Notes under the pieces: generated by a model
What the model was told of the DNA's origin: nothing
The model's input: the letters and a program-made list of their open reading frames with translations, nothing else
Databases searched by the model: none
Shown here: positions 44,029 through 53,498 of the stretch, one piece after another
Numbering within the stretch: the first letter of the stretch is position 1
Layout of the letters: each line of letters starts with the position of its first letter
Assembly: GCA_041390365.1 (NCBI GenBank)
Contig: JAWKQB010000001.1
Span: forward strand, 186,001-250,000
Origin: Syntrophotaleaceae bacterium
GTDB lineage: Bacteria > Desulfobacterota > Desulfuromonadia > Desulfuromonadales > Syntrophotaleaceae
DNA length: 64,000 nt
Direction: 5' to 3'
Position numbers and translations under genes: made by a program

Positions 44029-44130
44029 TCTTTTCGTTGTCAGTGAAGCGTCAGCGGAACGGTTGTCGTTGTCGTAATCGATGTCTATGGGGCGGCCGAT
44101 TACGACAACGATTACGACAACGACAACGAG
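44029..44130. repeat. Quasi-palindrome, copy 2 of a dispersed element in inverted orientation
   Basis: TTTTCGTTGTCAGTGAAGCG (44031-44050) is the exact reverse complement of 3685-3704, and the following AGCGGAAC...GTTGTCGTTGTCGTAATCG continues the match with small changes. The right half (44097-44130) closes an internal inverted repeat. The 44020-44337 gap holds this element and the regulatory sites listed next. Confidence 0.9.
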
Positions 44131-44136
44131 GGCCAA

Positions 44137-44170
44137 GACGACATATCACCTCCCGGGACGATATTTCACC
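44137..44170 (+). promoter_or_regulatory. Tandem upstream site, candidate enhancer before the RND operon
   Basis: GACGACATATCACC (44137-44150) and GACGATATTTCACC (44157-44170) start 20 bases apart, separated by TCCCGG. They lie immediately downstream of the activator gene and its repeat. The sites match 37692-37725. Confidence 0.65.
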
Positions 44171-44267
44171 TGATCACCAAAACGCCATCCCCCTCCCGTT
44201 CCCCGCAAACCTGTAAATCCTTTTGAATTTCAGATATCTGACAAGCCTTTTCGCCCGCCTATCCGTT

Positions 44268-44283
44268 TGGCATATTTCATGGA
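44268..44283 (+). promoter_or_regulatory. Sigma-54-like promoter of the RND operon
   Basis: TGGCATATTTCATGGA differs by one base from 37820-37835. It begins 97 bases after the tandem site ends and lies 54 bases before the adaptor gene. Confidence 0.6.
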
Positions 44284-44337
44284 AAATCATTCTGTAGCAA
44301 GGTTCGGTGCAGCCAACCTGGACGCGAGGAATGACTC

Positions 44338-45540
44338 ATGAAACCTGTACTCTTTCGTAAAACCAAGCTTTTTTCTCTTTCTTTGCTGGCTGTTGGTCTC
44401 GCCGTGGTCTGCGGCTGCCGTGAGGAGGCCCCGGTCGCCCCGCCACCTCGGCCTGAAGTGGTGGTGATAGAAGTGCAGCCCCGGACCGTGCCGGTCACCT
44501 TCGAATATGTCGGACAAACCCAGAGTTCGCACGAGGTGCAGATCCGTTCCCGGGTGACTGGCTTTCTCGACAAGCGAACTTACACCGAAGGTGCCATTGT
44601 GAAAAAGGGCCAGGTCCTTTTCCTGATGGATGATAAACCGTTCCAGGCGCAGCTGGATGCGATTTTGGGCGCGCTTGCGCAACATCAGGCTCAACTCCAG
44701 ACCGCCCGGGCCACTCTCGCAAGAATCCGGCCGCTTGCGGCCCAGGACGCGGCTTCGCAGAAGGATCTCGATGATGCCGTCGGCAGGGAGCAGGCCTCGG
44801 CGGCGGCAGTGCAGACAGCCAGGGCCCAGGTGGTGCAGGCGCAGCTCAATCTCTCCTACTGCACGATCATGTCTCCCGTAACCGGCATCAGCGCGGAGGC
44901 GATGCAGCAGGACGGCGCTTACATCGACCCATTGAACAGCCAGTTGACCACCGTGTCGGTACTCTCGCCCATGCGGGTCAATTTCAGCGTGTCGGAAAAC
45001 GAGTTCAGGAGATACCGCACCCAGGTGGCCAAAGGTCGGCTTCGTCCCCCCGAGGGAAACGACTACATCATCGAAGTCGTTCTGGTCGACGGCTCCGTCT
45101 TCCCGTTTACCGGTCGGATCACTTTTGCCGCGCCGTCCTACGATGTCCAGACCGGGACCTTTCTCATTCGCACCAGCGTCGATAACCCCGAAGGGGTGCT
45201 CCGACCGAACCAGTATGTCCGTGTCCGCATGAAGGGCGCCGAACGGCCGAACGCCATCCTTGTCCCCCAGAGAGCGGTCCAGCAGGGAGCCAAGGGCCAT
45301 TTCCTCTGGGTCGTGACAAAAGAGGGGAAGGCCGAATCGCGGCCCGTGGTAATCGGCGACTGGAGCGGTGACAGCATCTTTATCGAGGAAGGACTGCGGG
45401 CGGGGGATCGGGTCGTCGTTGACGGCGGTTTGAGCCTGAGTCCCGGAATGCCCGTCACGGTCAAGCCGCTTGCCGACACGCAAAAACCGGCTGATGCCGA
45501 AAAGGCCGCCAACGCCGGAACCACCGAGAACGGAGAGTAG
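44338..45540 (+). CDS. RND efflux periplasmic adaptor lipoprotein
   Basis: The 400-residue lipoprotein has a signal with Cys at the lipobox (VVCGC), a barrel-sandwich and helical hairpin (HQAQLQTARATLARIRPLAAQDAASQKDLDDA), a beta barrel and a membrane-proximal domain. This is the MexA/AcrA type that joins the pump to the outer-membrane channel. It ends 15 bases before the pump gene. The promoter sequence upstream suggests sigma-54 control. Confidence 0.95.
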   Translation: MKPVLFRKTKLFSLSLLAVGLAVVCGCREEAPVAPPPRPEVVVIEVQPRTVPVTFEYVGQTQSSHEVQIRSRVTGFLDKRTYTEGAIVKKGQVLFLMDDKPFQAQLDAILGALAQHQAQLQTARATLARIRPLAAQDAASQKDLDDAVGREQASAAAVQTARAQVVQAQLNLSYCTIMSPVTGISAEAMQQDGAYIDPLNSQLTTVSVLSPMRVNFSVSENEFRRYRTQVAKGRLRPPEGNDYIIEVVLVDGSVFPFTGRITFAAPSYDVQTGTFLIRTSVDNPEGVLRPNQYVRVRMKGAERPNAILVPQRAVQQGAKGHFLWVVTKEGKAESRPVVIGDWSGDSIFIEEGLRAGDRVVVDGGLSLSPGMPVTVKPLADTQKPADAEKAANAGTTENGE

Positions 45541-45555
45541 GGGAGGGATCGATCC

Positions 45556-48500
45556 ATGTTCTCCAAGTTCTTTATCGAACGGCCCATCTTTGCAACGGTC
45601 GTTTCTCTCATCATCGTGATCGCCGGGCTGGTGGCCATGAAAGGTCTGCCGGTGGAGCAGTACCCGACGATCACACCGGTCACCGTCCAGGTCACCACCA
45701 CCTACCCCGGCGCCGATGCAAAAACCGTCGGCGACTCAGTGGCCGCGCCCATCGAGGCCCAGATCAACGGCGTCGACAACATGCTCTACATGACGTCGAC
45801 CAGTTCCAGCACCGGGCAGATGACGATCACCGTCTATTTCACGCTCGATACGGACCCGGACGTCGCCCAGGTGTGGGTGCAGAACCGCGTCAACCTCGCC
45901 CTGCCCCAGTTGCCCGAAGCTGTCACCCAGTACGGGGTTTCGGTTCAGAAGAAGTCCTCCACACCCCTGATGATCATTGCGGTCTTCAACAAGGATGGCC
46001 GTTACAGCCCCGAATATGTGACCAACTATACCAATATTCATATTCTGGATGCGATCAAGCGGGTGAAGGGCGCGGGCCAGGCCCAGATTTTCGGCGTGCC
46101 CGACCAGGCGATGCGGATCTGGATGGACCCGGACCGGATGGCCTCCCTCGGGATCACGACGACCGATATCCAGAACGCCATTGCGAAACAGAATGCCTTA
46201 TGGGGGGCTGGGCAGGTGGGTCAGCAGCCGGGCGCCGAAGACCAGCAGCTCACCTTCCCCGTTGTCACGCAAGCGCCCTTCGTGAAGCCGTCGGAATACG
46301 AGGATATCATTCTCCGTGCCAACCCGGATGGTAGCGCCATCGTCCGGGTGAAGGATGTTGCCCGGGCGGAAGTCGGGCGCAGGCAGTACATTGACGACAA
46401 CAGGCTGAACGGAACGCCGGCAACCCCCATCATCGTCTATCAGCAACCGGGCGCGAACGGGCTCGACGTTTCCAGCCAGGTGCGCCAGGTGATGGAAGAC
46501 CTGAAATCGACATTGCCCGACGGCATCGAATACGTCATCGCCCTCGATACGACCGAATTCGTGCGCATCTCCATCGAAGAGGTGATCCACACCCTGTTTG
46601 AAGCCGTCATTCTCGTGATCCTGGTCGTCTACTTCTTCCTGCAGAGCTTTCGTGCCACGATCGTCTGCATTGTCGCCGTCCTCGTTTCGCTGATCGGGAC
46701 CCTGGCCGGCATGCTCGTGCTCGGTTTCTCCATCAACCTTCTCACCCTCTTCGGTCTCGTGCTTGCCATCGGCATGGTGGTGGATGATGCCATTGTGGTC
46801 GTGGAGAATGTCGAGCGGATCATGGCGAGGGAACATAAATCGGTCAGGGAGGCGACGATCATGGCCATGGATCAGATCAGCGGCGCACTCGTTGCCGTTG
46901 TGCTGGTCATGGCCTCGGTCTTTATCCCCGCTGCGTTCCTTCCCGGCACGACCGGACAGCTCTACAAACAGTTCGCCATCACCATCGTCATCTCGGTGAT
47001 CATCTCCGGGTTCGTGGCCCTGACCCTGAGCCCGGCCATGTGCGGAATCCTGCTGAAGCACTCCGCCCCCACTCAGCGCGGCATCAGGGGATTGGTCAAC
47101 CGGTTCTTTGCCTGGTTCAACCGCGGATTCGACCGTTTTACCGCGGGATTCGGCGAGGCCGTTCTGTTCATGATCAGGCGGAAGGCCATCGCGTTTATCA
47201 TCCTTGCCTTTCTCATCCTTGGACTGGTGCATCTGTTCCGCACCATCCCGACATCCTTCGTGCCCAACGAAGACCAGGGTTACCTGATGGCGCAGGTGAT
47301 CATGCCCGACTCCGCCAGCCTGAACCGCACGGTGCGGACCGCAAGCCAGGTGGATGCTCTATTCGCGAAGAATCCGGCTGTGGACAGCCGCAGCATGATC
47401 AACGGCTTCAGCCTGATCGACGGCCAGTACAAGCCGAACGTGTCGACCTTCTTCGTGACGTTGAAGGATTTTGAAGAGCGCTACTCTTCCAATGAACGCG
47501 CCCGCAAGCAGAACGCCAAGGCCGTGCTGACCGACGTGGCCGCCGAAGCCCGGGCGATCGACACGGGACTCTTCATCCCGATCATGCCACCGGCGATCCA
47601 GGGCATAGGCACCACCGGCGGCTTTGAATTCTGGATTCAGGACAAGGGAGCGGGCGACCCGGCGCGTTTGAATGAAGTGACCCAGCAGTTCCTTGCCAAG
47701 GCGGGCACGCGCCCGGAACTTTCCGGTATGAACAGCACCTTCCGGGCTGCCTCCCAGCAGTTGAGGGCGGAAGTCGATCGATCGAAAACCGTTCTTCTCG
47801 GACTGCCGATTTCCGATGTCTACAGCACCCTGCAGGCGCAGTTCGGCTCGATCCAGGTGAGTCAGTACAACGAGTACAGTCGTGTCTGGAACGTTATCCT
47901 GCAGTCCGATGCCCCCTATCGCCGGAACCCGGGGGACATCAAAAAGCTCTACACGCGGTCGAATGCCGGCACGATGGTCCCCCTCTCGGCGCTGGTCACC
48001 ACCCGGTATGTCACCGGTCCGGACCTTGTGCGCCATTTCAACGGCCTCCCGGCGGCCCAGATCACCGGCAATGCCGCGCCGGGGTACAGCTCGGGCACGG
48101 CGATCGAGGTCATGGAAGAGGTGGCAAAAGAGGTTTTACCCGCGGAGTACGATTTCGACTGGTCAGGCATGGCCTACGAAGAAAAGAAATCGGGTGGCAC
48201 CTCCGCGATAGCCTTCCTGTTCGGGATCATCATCGTCTTCCTCGTCCTGGCTGCCCAGTTCGAGTCGTGGATCATTCCCGGCTCCGTCCTGACCGCGGTG
48301 CCCTTCGGGATCCTCGGCGCCCTGATCTTCAACTGGCTGAGGGGCCTCAACAACGATGTCTACTTTCAGATCGGACTCCTGGTGCTGATCGGCCTCGGGG
48401 CCAAGAACGCGGTTTTGAGGGTGGCTTTTGCCGTGGACCTGCGCAAACAGGGACTTTCGGTTCTGGACGCCACGATCCAGGCCGGAGAGGAGCGGCTCCG

Positions 48501-48792
48501 GCCGATTATCATGACCTCGCTGGCCTTCATTTTCGGCGTGATTCCGCTGGCGATTGCCACCGGGGCAGGCGCCAACGCCCGCCACTCCATCGGGACCGGC
48601 GTCATAGGGGGTATGCTGGGAGAGACCACCCTGGCCATGCTCTACGTGCCGCTCTTCTTCTACCTCTTCGACACTCTTGTAGAAAGGTCCGCCAGGAAGA
48701 GGGCAGCCAAGCCTCCTCCGAAACCATCGCCTGCGGCTCCCCCTGACGGCGGCGCTCCGGAGCTGGCAACTAGCAAAAAGGAAGGTCACTAG
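45556..48792 (+). CDS. RND multidrug efflux pump, HAE1 family
   Basis: The 1078-residue AcrB-type inner-membrane pump has twelve membrane helices, the proton-relay Asp pair in GMVVDDAIVVVENVERIM (helix 4) and the relay Lys in GLGAKNA (helix 10). Its first residues MFSKFFIERPIFATVVSLIIVIAGL are diagnostic. A change from the usual IVEFA to RVAFA follows the Lys segment. It exports hydrophobic compounds; the substrates are not predictable from sequence. Confidence 0.97.
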   Translation: MFSKFFIERPIFATVVSLIIVIAGLVAMKGLPVEQYPTITPVTVQVTTTYPGADAKTVGDSVAAPIEAQINGVDNMLYMTSTSSSTGQMTITVYFTLDTDPDVAQVWVQNRVNLALPQLPEAVTQYGVSVQKKSSTPLMIIAVFNKDGRYSPEYVTNYTNIHILDAIKRVKGAGQAQIFGVPDQAMRIWMDPDRMASLGITTTDIQNAIAKQNALWGAGQVGQQPGAEDQQLTFPVVTQAPFVKPSEYEDIILRANPDGSAIVRVKDVARAEVGRRQYIDDNRLNGTPATPIIVYQQPGANGLDVSSQVRQVMEDLKSTLPDGIEYVIALDTTEFVRISIEEVIHTLFEAVILVILVVYFFLQSFRATIVCIVAVLVSLIGTLAGMLVLGFSINLLTLFGLVLAIGMVVDDAIVVVENVERIMAREHKSVREATIMAMDQISGALVAVVLVMASVFIPAAFLPGTTGQLYKQFAITIVISVIISGFVALTLSPAMCGILLKHSAPTQRGIRGLVNRFFAWFNRGFDRFTAGFGEAVLFMIRRKAIAFIILAFLILGLVHLFRTIPTSFVPNEDQGYLMAQVIMPDSASLNRTVRTASQVDALFAKNPAVDSRSMINGFSLIDGQYKPNVSTFFVTLKDFEERYSSNERARKQNAKAVLTDVAAEARAIDTGLFIPIMPPAIQGIGTTGGFEFWIQDKGAGDPARLNEVTQQFLAKAGTRPELSGMNSTFRAASQQLRAEVDRSKTVLLGLPISDVYSTLQAQFGSIQVSQYNEYSRVWNVILQSDAPYRRNPGDIKKLYTRSNAGTMVPLSALVTTRYVTGPDLVRHFNGLPAAQITGNAAPGYSSGTAIEVMEEVAKEVLPAEYDFDWSGMAYEEKKSGGTSAIAFLFGIIIVFLVLAAQFESWIIPGSVLTAVPFGILGALIFNWLRGLNNDVYFQIGLLVLIGLGAKNAVLRVAFAVDLRKQGLSVLDATIQAGEERLRPIIMTSLAFIFGVIPLAIATGAGANARHSIGTGVIGGMLGETTLAMLYVPLFFYLFDTLVERSARKRAAKPPPKPSPAAPPDGGAPELATSKKEGH

Positions 48793-48793
48793 T

Positions 48794-50227
48794 ATGGGCC
48801 GAATGCTGATTGTCTGCCTAATCGCAATATGGGTTGCCGGATGCACCATCGGCCCGGATTACCGGCGTCCGGCTGTCGTAACCCCCGCCGCCTGGCGGGT
48901 CGACTACGAGAGCGCCGCCGGGCTGGCCAATCTGGCCTGGTGGGAGCAGTTCAATGACCCGGATCTGAGCGGGCTCATCGCCGCCGCCCTGCGCCAAAAC
49001 CTCGATCTGATGACCGCTGCGAAACGGGTGGAACAGTTCCTGGGCGTTCTGGATACCACCCGGTCCGAGTTCTTTCCCCAAGTGGGCACCGCAGTCTCCG
49101 GCGGGCGCCAGCGGGAAACCGGTAACGGACCGCTGCCCAGGGAAGCCATCACCTATGATTTTTACGAGGCTCAACTCAACTTCACCTGGGAAATCGATCT
49201 TTGGGGCCGTATCCGCCGTGCTTCGGAAGCAGCCCGGGCAGAGGTGCTGGCGAGCGAGGAGGGAAGGCGGGGGGTGGTTCTTACCCTGGTAACCAGCGTT
49301 GCCGGCAGCTACATCACCTTGCGGGGGCTCGACCGCCAACTCGCCATCGCCCGTGAAACGGAGCGTGCCTACGCCAAAACCCTGGATCTGTTCAAGCTGC
49401 GCCACGAGAAGGGGACGGTGTCGCGGGTGGAGGTGAGCCAGGTCGAGTCCCAGTACGAGATAGCCGCCCAGGAAATCCCACAGCTCGAGGCACTGATCCG
49501 CCAGCAGGAAAACCTGCTCTCGATCCTGCTCGGCCGCTACCCTGGCCCGATTCCCCGCGGCCTGACCCTCGACGAGATGGCTCTGCCCGGCATCCCCGCC
49601 GGACTGCCCTCCGAATTGCTCGAAAACCGCCCCGACATTCGCCAGGCCGAAGCCACGATGGTCGCTGCCAACGCCCGCATCGGCGTCGCGCGGGCCCTCT
49701 ATTTCCCCCGGCTGGCCCTGACGGGCGATTACGGAGTGGCGAGCATCGAACTGGGGGATCTCTTCGACGCTTCCTCTGAAATCTGGTCTCTGGCCGGGCA
49801 GGCTGTTGCGCCCATCTTCACCTTCGGCTCCATTTCAGGACAGGTGAAGCAGGCCGAGGCGATCCAGCAGCAGGCGCTCTTGCAGTATCGGCAGACCATC
49901 CTGAACGCCTTCGGCGAAGTGGAAAACGCCTTGATCCGGACCACCAAGGGGCGTGAACAGCTCGCTTCGCAGCGTCGGCAGGTGGCGGCCCTTCAGGATT
50001 ACGCGCGCCTGGCAACGCTCCAGTATGAAGCCGGGACCGCCGATTACCTGAAAGTTCTGGATGCCGAACGTTCGCTATTTTCCGGTCAGTTGTCCATGGT
50101 TTCGACTCAGACCGATGTCTTTACTTCGCTTGTCGATGTGTACCGGGCAATGGGGGGTGGCTGGATCGATGAAGCCGACCGCATGGCGGCGACTGCGGAG
50201 GGGAATGATCAGAAGGATTTGCCCTAA
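48794..50227 (+). CDS. Outer-membrane efflux channel lipoprotein, NodT/OprM type
   Basis: The 477-residue TolC-fold lipoprotein has lipobox VAGC followed by TIGPDYRRP, the standard OprM start, two outer-membrane-efflux repeats, LENRPDIRQAEATMVAANARIGVARA and TADYLKVLDAERSLF. It completes the tripartite pump with the two upstream genes; the gap to the pump gene is one base. Confidence 0.95.
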   Translation: MGRMLIVCLIAIWVAGCTIGPDYRRPAVVTPAAWRVDYESAAGLANLAWWEQFNDPDLSGLIAAALRQNLDLMTAAKRVEQFLGVLDTTRSEFFPQVGTAVSGGRQRETGNGPLPREAITYDFYEAQLNFTWEIDLWGRIRRASEAARAEVLASEEGRRGVVLTLVTSVAGSYITLRGLDRQLAIARETERAYAKTLDLFKLRHEKGTVSRVEVSQVESQYEIAAQEIPQLEALIRQQENLLSILLGRYPGPIPRGLTLDEMALPGIPAGLPSELLENRPDIRQAEATMVAANARIGVARALYFPRLALTGDYGVASIELGDLFDASSEIWSLAGQAVAPIFTFGSISGQVKQAEAIQQQALLQYRQTILNAFGEVENALIRTTKGREQLASQRRQVAALQDYARLATLQYEAGTADYLKVLDAERSLFSGQLSMVSTQTDVFTSLVDVYRAMGGGWIDEADRMAATAEGNDQKDLP

Positions 50228-50327
50228 ATGGATTCAGGCAGGCTCTTTCGGCGACAGGATAAGGTGAAGACTCCAGTTCCGAAACGAGCGCGTCATGGTC
50301 TTAGAAAACAATTGAAAGGGAGGCGTC

Positions 50328-50900
50328 ATGAAACAGAACACCCATTTTCCGTCCATAATCAATTGGGTATTAACGCTGACCATTCTCGCTGGTCTCTTCT
50401 GCCCGTCTCCCGTCCTTGCCGCCTCGGCCGATGAAATCGATCAGAAGGTCGCCGCCGCCCTGGACAGTCTCTATGCCGATTCGTCGGCGGCGAAGGAACT
50501 TTCGGGGGTGGCCAAGGGAATCCTGGTTTTCCCGAACGTCGTCAAGGGCGGTTTCATCGTGGGAGGGCATTACGGGGAAGGCGCTCTCCTGGTAAACGGC
50601 AGTCCCGAGGCCTACTTCAACACGGTGGCCGCGTCCTACGGTCTTCAGATCGGTGCCCAGAAATTCGGTTATGCCATGTTTCTGATGACCGAGGAGGCTC
50701 TGAATTATCTGGAAACCAGTCAAGGATGGGAGATTGGGGTCGGACCAAGCGTGGTTGTGGTGGATTCCGGTTTAGCCAGAAGCCTGTCTACCTCCACGGC
50801 CAAAGAAGACATCTACGCCTTCTTCTTCAGCCAGAAAGGATTGATGGCGGGACTGGGCCTGCAGGGTTCCAAAATCACCCGGATCGATCCGGAAGAATAG
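50328..50900 (+). CDS. SYLF-domain exported protein
   Basis: The 190-residue protein has a signal peptide (1 to about 31) and the SYLF/YSC84 domain (AKGILVFPNVVKGGFIVGGHYGEGALLV... GVGPSVVVVDSG... AFFFSQKGLMAGLGLQGSKITRI). SYLF proteins bind phosphoinositides or lipids in eukaryotes, and the bacterial forms are periplasmic. A GGGAGG site precedes the ATG. It lies 100 bases after the RND operon and may be read through from it. Confidence 0.87.
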   Translation: MKQNTHFPSIINWVLTLTILAGLFCPSPVLAASADEIDQKVAAALDSLYADSSAAKELSGVAKGILVFPNVVKGGFIVGGHYGEGALLVNGSPEAYFNTVAASYGLQIGAQKFGYAMFLMTEEALNYLETSQGWEIGVGPSVVVVDSGLARSLSTSTAKEDIYAFFFSQKGLMAGLGLQGSKITRIDPEE

Positions 50901-50940
50901 GTGGGGAGATTCCGTTATCCCGCGGAAAGGGTTCGCCGGT

Positions 50941-53442
50941 ATGCATGCCAAGCGAATGACCGATAAAAAAACCAATTCAGCTCCCGATGTTGAATGGGGC
51001 AAGTCCCGCCGGGGAATGGCCGTCAAGGAACTGAAACAGGGGATACTGGACCATCTGAACTTTACCCAGGCCCGTCCCCCGGAATGGGCCACGGCCAAGG
51101 ACTGGTACGGTGCCGTTTCCCATGCGATTCGCGACCGGATGCTCGACGACTGGCTCTCGACCTTGGAGCAACTCTCTGCCCGGAACAGGAAAATCGTTTG
51201 TTACCTGTCGGCCGAGTTCCTGACGGGCCCCCATCTTGGCAACAACCTGGTCAATCTCGGCATCCTGCAGCCGGTTCGGCAGGCCGTGGCCGAATTGGGA
51301 CGCGACCTGGACGAACTGGTCCGACAGGAAGAGGAGCCGGGGCTTGGAAACGGGGGCCTGGGGCGGCTCGCCGCCTGTTTCATCGATTCCATGGCGACCT
51401 TGCGGATTCCGGCAGTCGGCTACGGCATCCGCTATGAATTCGGGATTTTCGACCAGAAGCTGCATGACGGGTGGCAGGTGGAGATCACAGACAAATGGCT
51501 GCGGCTCGGCAACCCCTGGGAGATCTGCCGACCGGAATTGGTTTTCCAGGTCGGTTTCGGCGGCTGGACCGAGGTCTGGCACGACGAGCAGGGGCGGTAC
51601 CGCGTCCGCTGGACTCCCCATCGAATGGTCAAGGGCATCGCCTACGACACCCCCATAGCCGGTTATCTTTCCGGAGTGACAGATCTGCTGCGTCTGTGGA
51701 AATCGGAGGCGGTGGAATCCTTCGATTTTCAGATCTTCAACCATGGGGACTACTACCGCGCGGTGGACGAAAAGGTGGTCTCCGAAACCCTTTCCAAGGT
51801 CCTCTATCCCAACGACGAGCCTGTTGCCGGCAAGCGGTTGCGCCTGGCCCAGCAGTACTTTTTCGTCAGCTGTTCCCTGCAGGACATGCTGAGGCTTCAC
51901 CGGGGCCGGGGAGAAGACATCGAGACCTTTGCCGAGAGTTTCGCCGTGCAGCTCAACGACACCCACCCGGCCATTGCCGTCGCGGAACTGATGAGACTGC
52001 TGGTGGACGAACACCTGCTGAGCTGGGAGTCGGCCTGGGACATCACACGTCAAACCCTGGCCTACACCAATCACACCCTTTTGCCCGAGGCGCTGGAAAA
52101 ATGGCCGCTGCCGCTGTTCGCCGAAATGCTGCCCCGGCATCTGGAGATCATCTACGAGATCAACCGGCGGTTCCTGGACGAAGTCCGCCGGCGCTTCCCC
52201 AGGGATGAAGGAAAGGTGGCCCGCCTGTCGATCATCGATGAAGCGGGTGAGAAATACGTGCGCATGGCTCACCTGGCCTGTGTCGGCAGCCATGCGGTCA
52301 ACGGCGTCGCCGCCCTGCATTCCAGGCTCCTGAAAGAAACGGTTCTCCGGGACTTTTACGATCTGGAGCCGGCAAAATTCCACAATGTCACCAACGGGGT
52401 CACTCCCCGGCGCTGGATTTTGTTGAGCAACCCCGGCTTGACCGGACTGATTACCGGCAAGATCGGCAACGGCTGGGTGAAGGACCCCGAACAACTGCGG
52501 GAACTGGAAGCCTTTGCCGATAACAGCGATTTCCAGGCGGACTGGCAGAGGGTGAAGGAGGACAACAAACGCCAGCTTGCCGCGGCTATCCTGCAGAGAA
52601 CCGGCATCGCTGTCGAACCGGAAACGCTTTTCGATATACAGGTGAAGCGGATTCACGAATACAAGCGTCAGCATCTGAACGTGCTGCATATCATCACCCT
52701 CTACAATCGCATCAAGCGTGATCCACGGGCCGCGATCGTTCCCCGGACCTTCATCTTCGGCGGCAAGGCGGCGCCCGGCTACGCCATGGCCAAGCTGATC
52801 ATCAAACTCATCACTTCCGTCGGGGAGGTGGTCAATAACGACCGTGATGTGGCCGGCCGTCTGAAGGTGGTTTTTTTTCCCGACTTCAACGTGACCAACG
52901 GCCAGTTGATCTACCCGGCCGCGGATCTTTCAGAACAGATTTCCCTGGCCGGCAAGGAAGCCTCTGGAACGGGCAACATGAAGTTTTCCTTCAACGGGGC
53001 TTTGACCATCGGCACCCTCGACGGTGCCAACGTCGAGATTCGTGAGGAAGTCGGGGCGGAGAACTTTTTCCTCTTCGGGATGACCGCCGCCGAAGTTTTC
53101 GATGTCAAGGCTCACGGCTATCAGCCCTGGCGCTGGCTGGAGAAAAGGCCCGAACTGCGGAAAATCCTCGATCAGCTTTCATCGGGAGTCTTCTCCAGAG
53201 GAGATAATCGGTTGTTCCGGCCTCTGGTAGATCATCTGTGGGGGCGGGACGATTACCTGCTGGTGGCCGACTACCCGGCGTATGTCGCAGCCCAGGACCG
53301 GGTGGCGGCCGCCTGGAGGGAACCCGGTCACTGGACCCGGATGGCCATCCTCAACGTGGCCCGGATGGGGAAATTCTCCTCCGACCGCTCCATCCGTGAT
53401 TACTGTCGGAACATCTGGAAGACCGGGCCCTTGCCCGGATAG
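50941..53442 (+). CDS. glgP: Glycogen/maltodextrin phosphorylase
   Basis: The 833-residue GT35 enzyme releases glucose-1-phosphate from glycogen or maltodextrin. It has FLTGPHLGNNLVNLG, NHTLLPEALEKW, NVTNGVTPRRWI, KRIHEYKRQHLNVL and EASGTGNMKFSFNGALTIGTLDGANVE, whose Lys (about 681) binds pyridoxal phosphate. It is a full-length enzyme. It is placed among envelope genes with no other glycogen gene near; glk at 24 kb handles free glucose. Confidence 0.96.
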   Translation: MHAKRMTDKKTNSAPDVEWGKSRRGMAVKELKQGILDHLNFTQARPPEWATAKDWYGAVSHAIRDRMLDDWLSTLEQLSARNRKIVCYLSAEFLTGPHLGNNLVNLGILQPVRQAVAELGRDLDELVRQEEEPGLGNGGLGRLAACFIDSMATLRIPAVGYGIRYEFGIFDQKLHDGWQVEITDKWLRLGNPWEICRPELVFQVGFGGWTEVWHDEQGRYRVRWTPHRMVKGIAYDTPIAGYLSGVTDLLRLWKSEAVESFDFQIFNHGDYYRAVDEKVVSETLSKVLYPNDEPVAGKRLRLAQQYFFVSCSLQDMLRLHRGRGEDIETFAESFAVQLNDTHPAIAVAELMRLLVDEHLLSWESAWDITRQTLAYTNHTLLPEALEKWPLPLFAEMLPRHLEIIYEINRRFLDEVRRRFPRDEGKVARLSIIDEAGEKYVRMAHLACVGSHAVNGVAALHSRLLKETVLRDFYDLEPAKFHNVTNGVTPRRWILLSNPGLTGLITGKIGNGWVKDPEQLRELEAFADNSDFQADWQRVKEDNKRQLAAAILQRTGIAVEPETLFDIQVKRIHEYKRQHLNVLHIITLYNRIKRDPRAAIVPRTFIFGGKAAPGYAMAKLIIKLITSVGEVVNNDRDVAGRLKVVFFPDFNVTNGQLIYPAADLSEQISLAGKEASGTGNMKFSFNGALTIGTLDGANVEIREEVGAENFFLFGMTAAEVFDVKAHGYQPWRWLEKRPELRKILDQLSSGVFSRGDNRLFRPLVDHLWGRDDYLLVADYPAYVAAQDRVAAAWREPGHWTRMAILNVARMGKFSSDRSIRDYCRNIWKTGPLPG

Positions 53443-53498
53443 GAGGTGGGATATACCCGTAGAAGTTTCCCGATCACAACAACGAGAGGAGACTGGAA

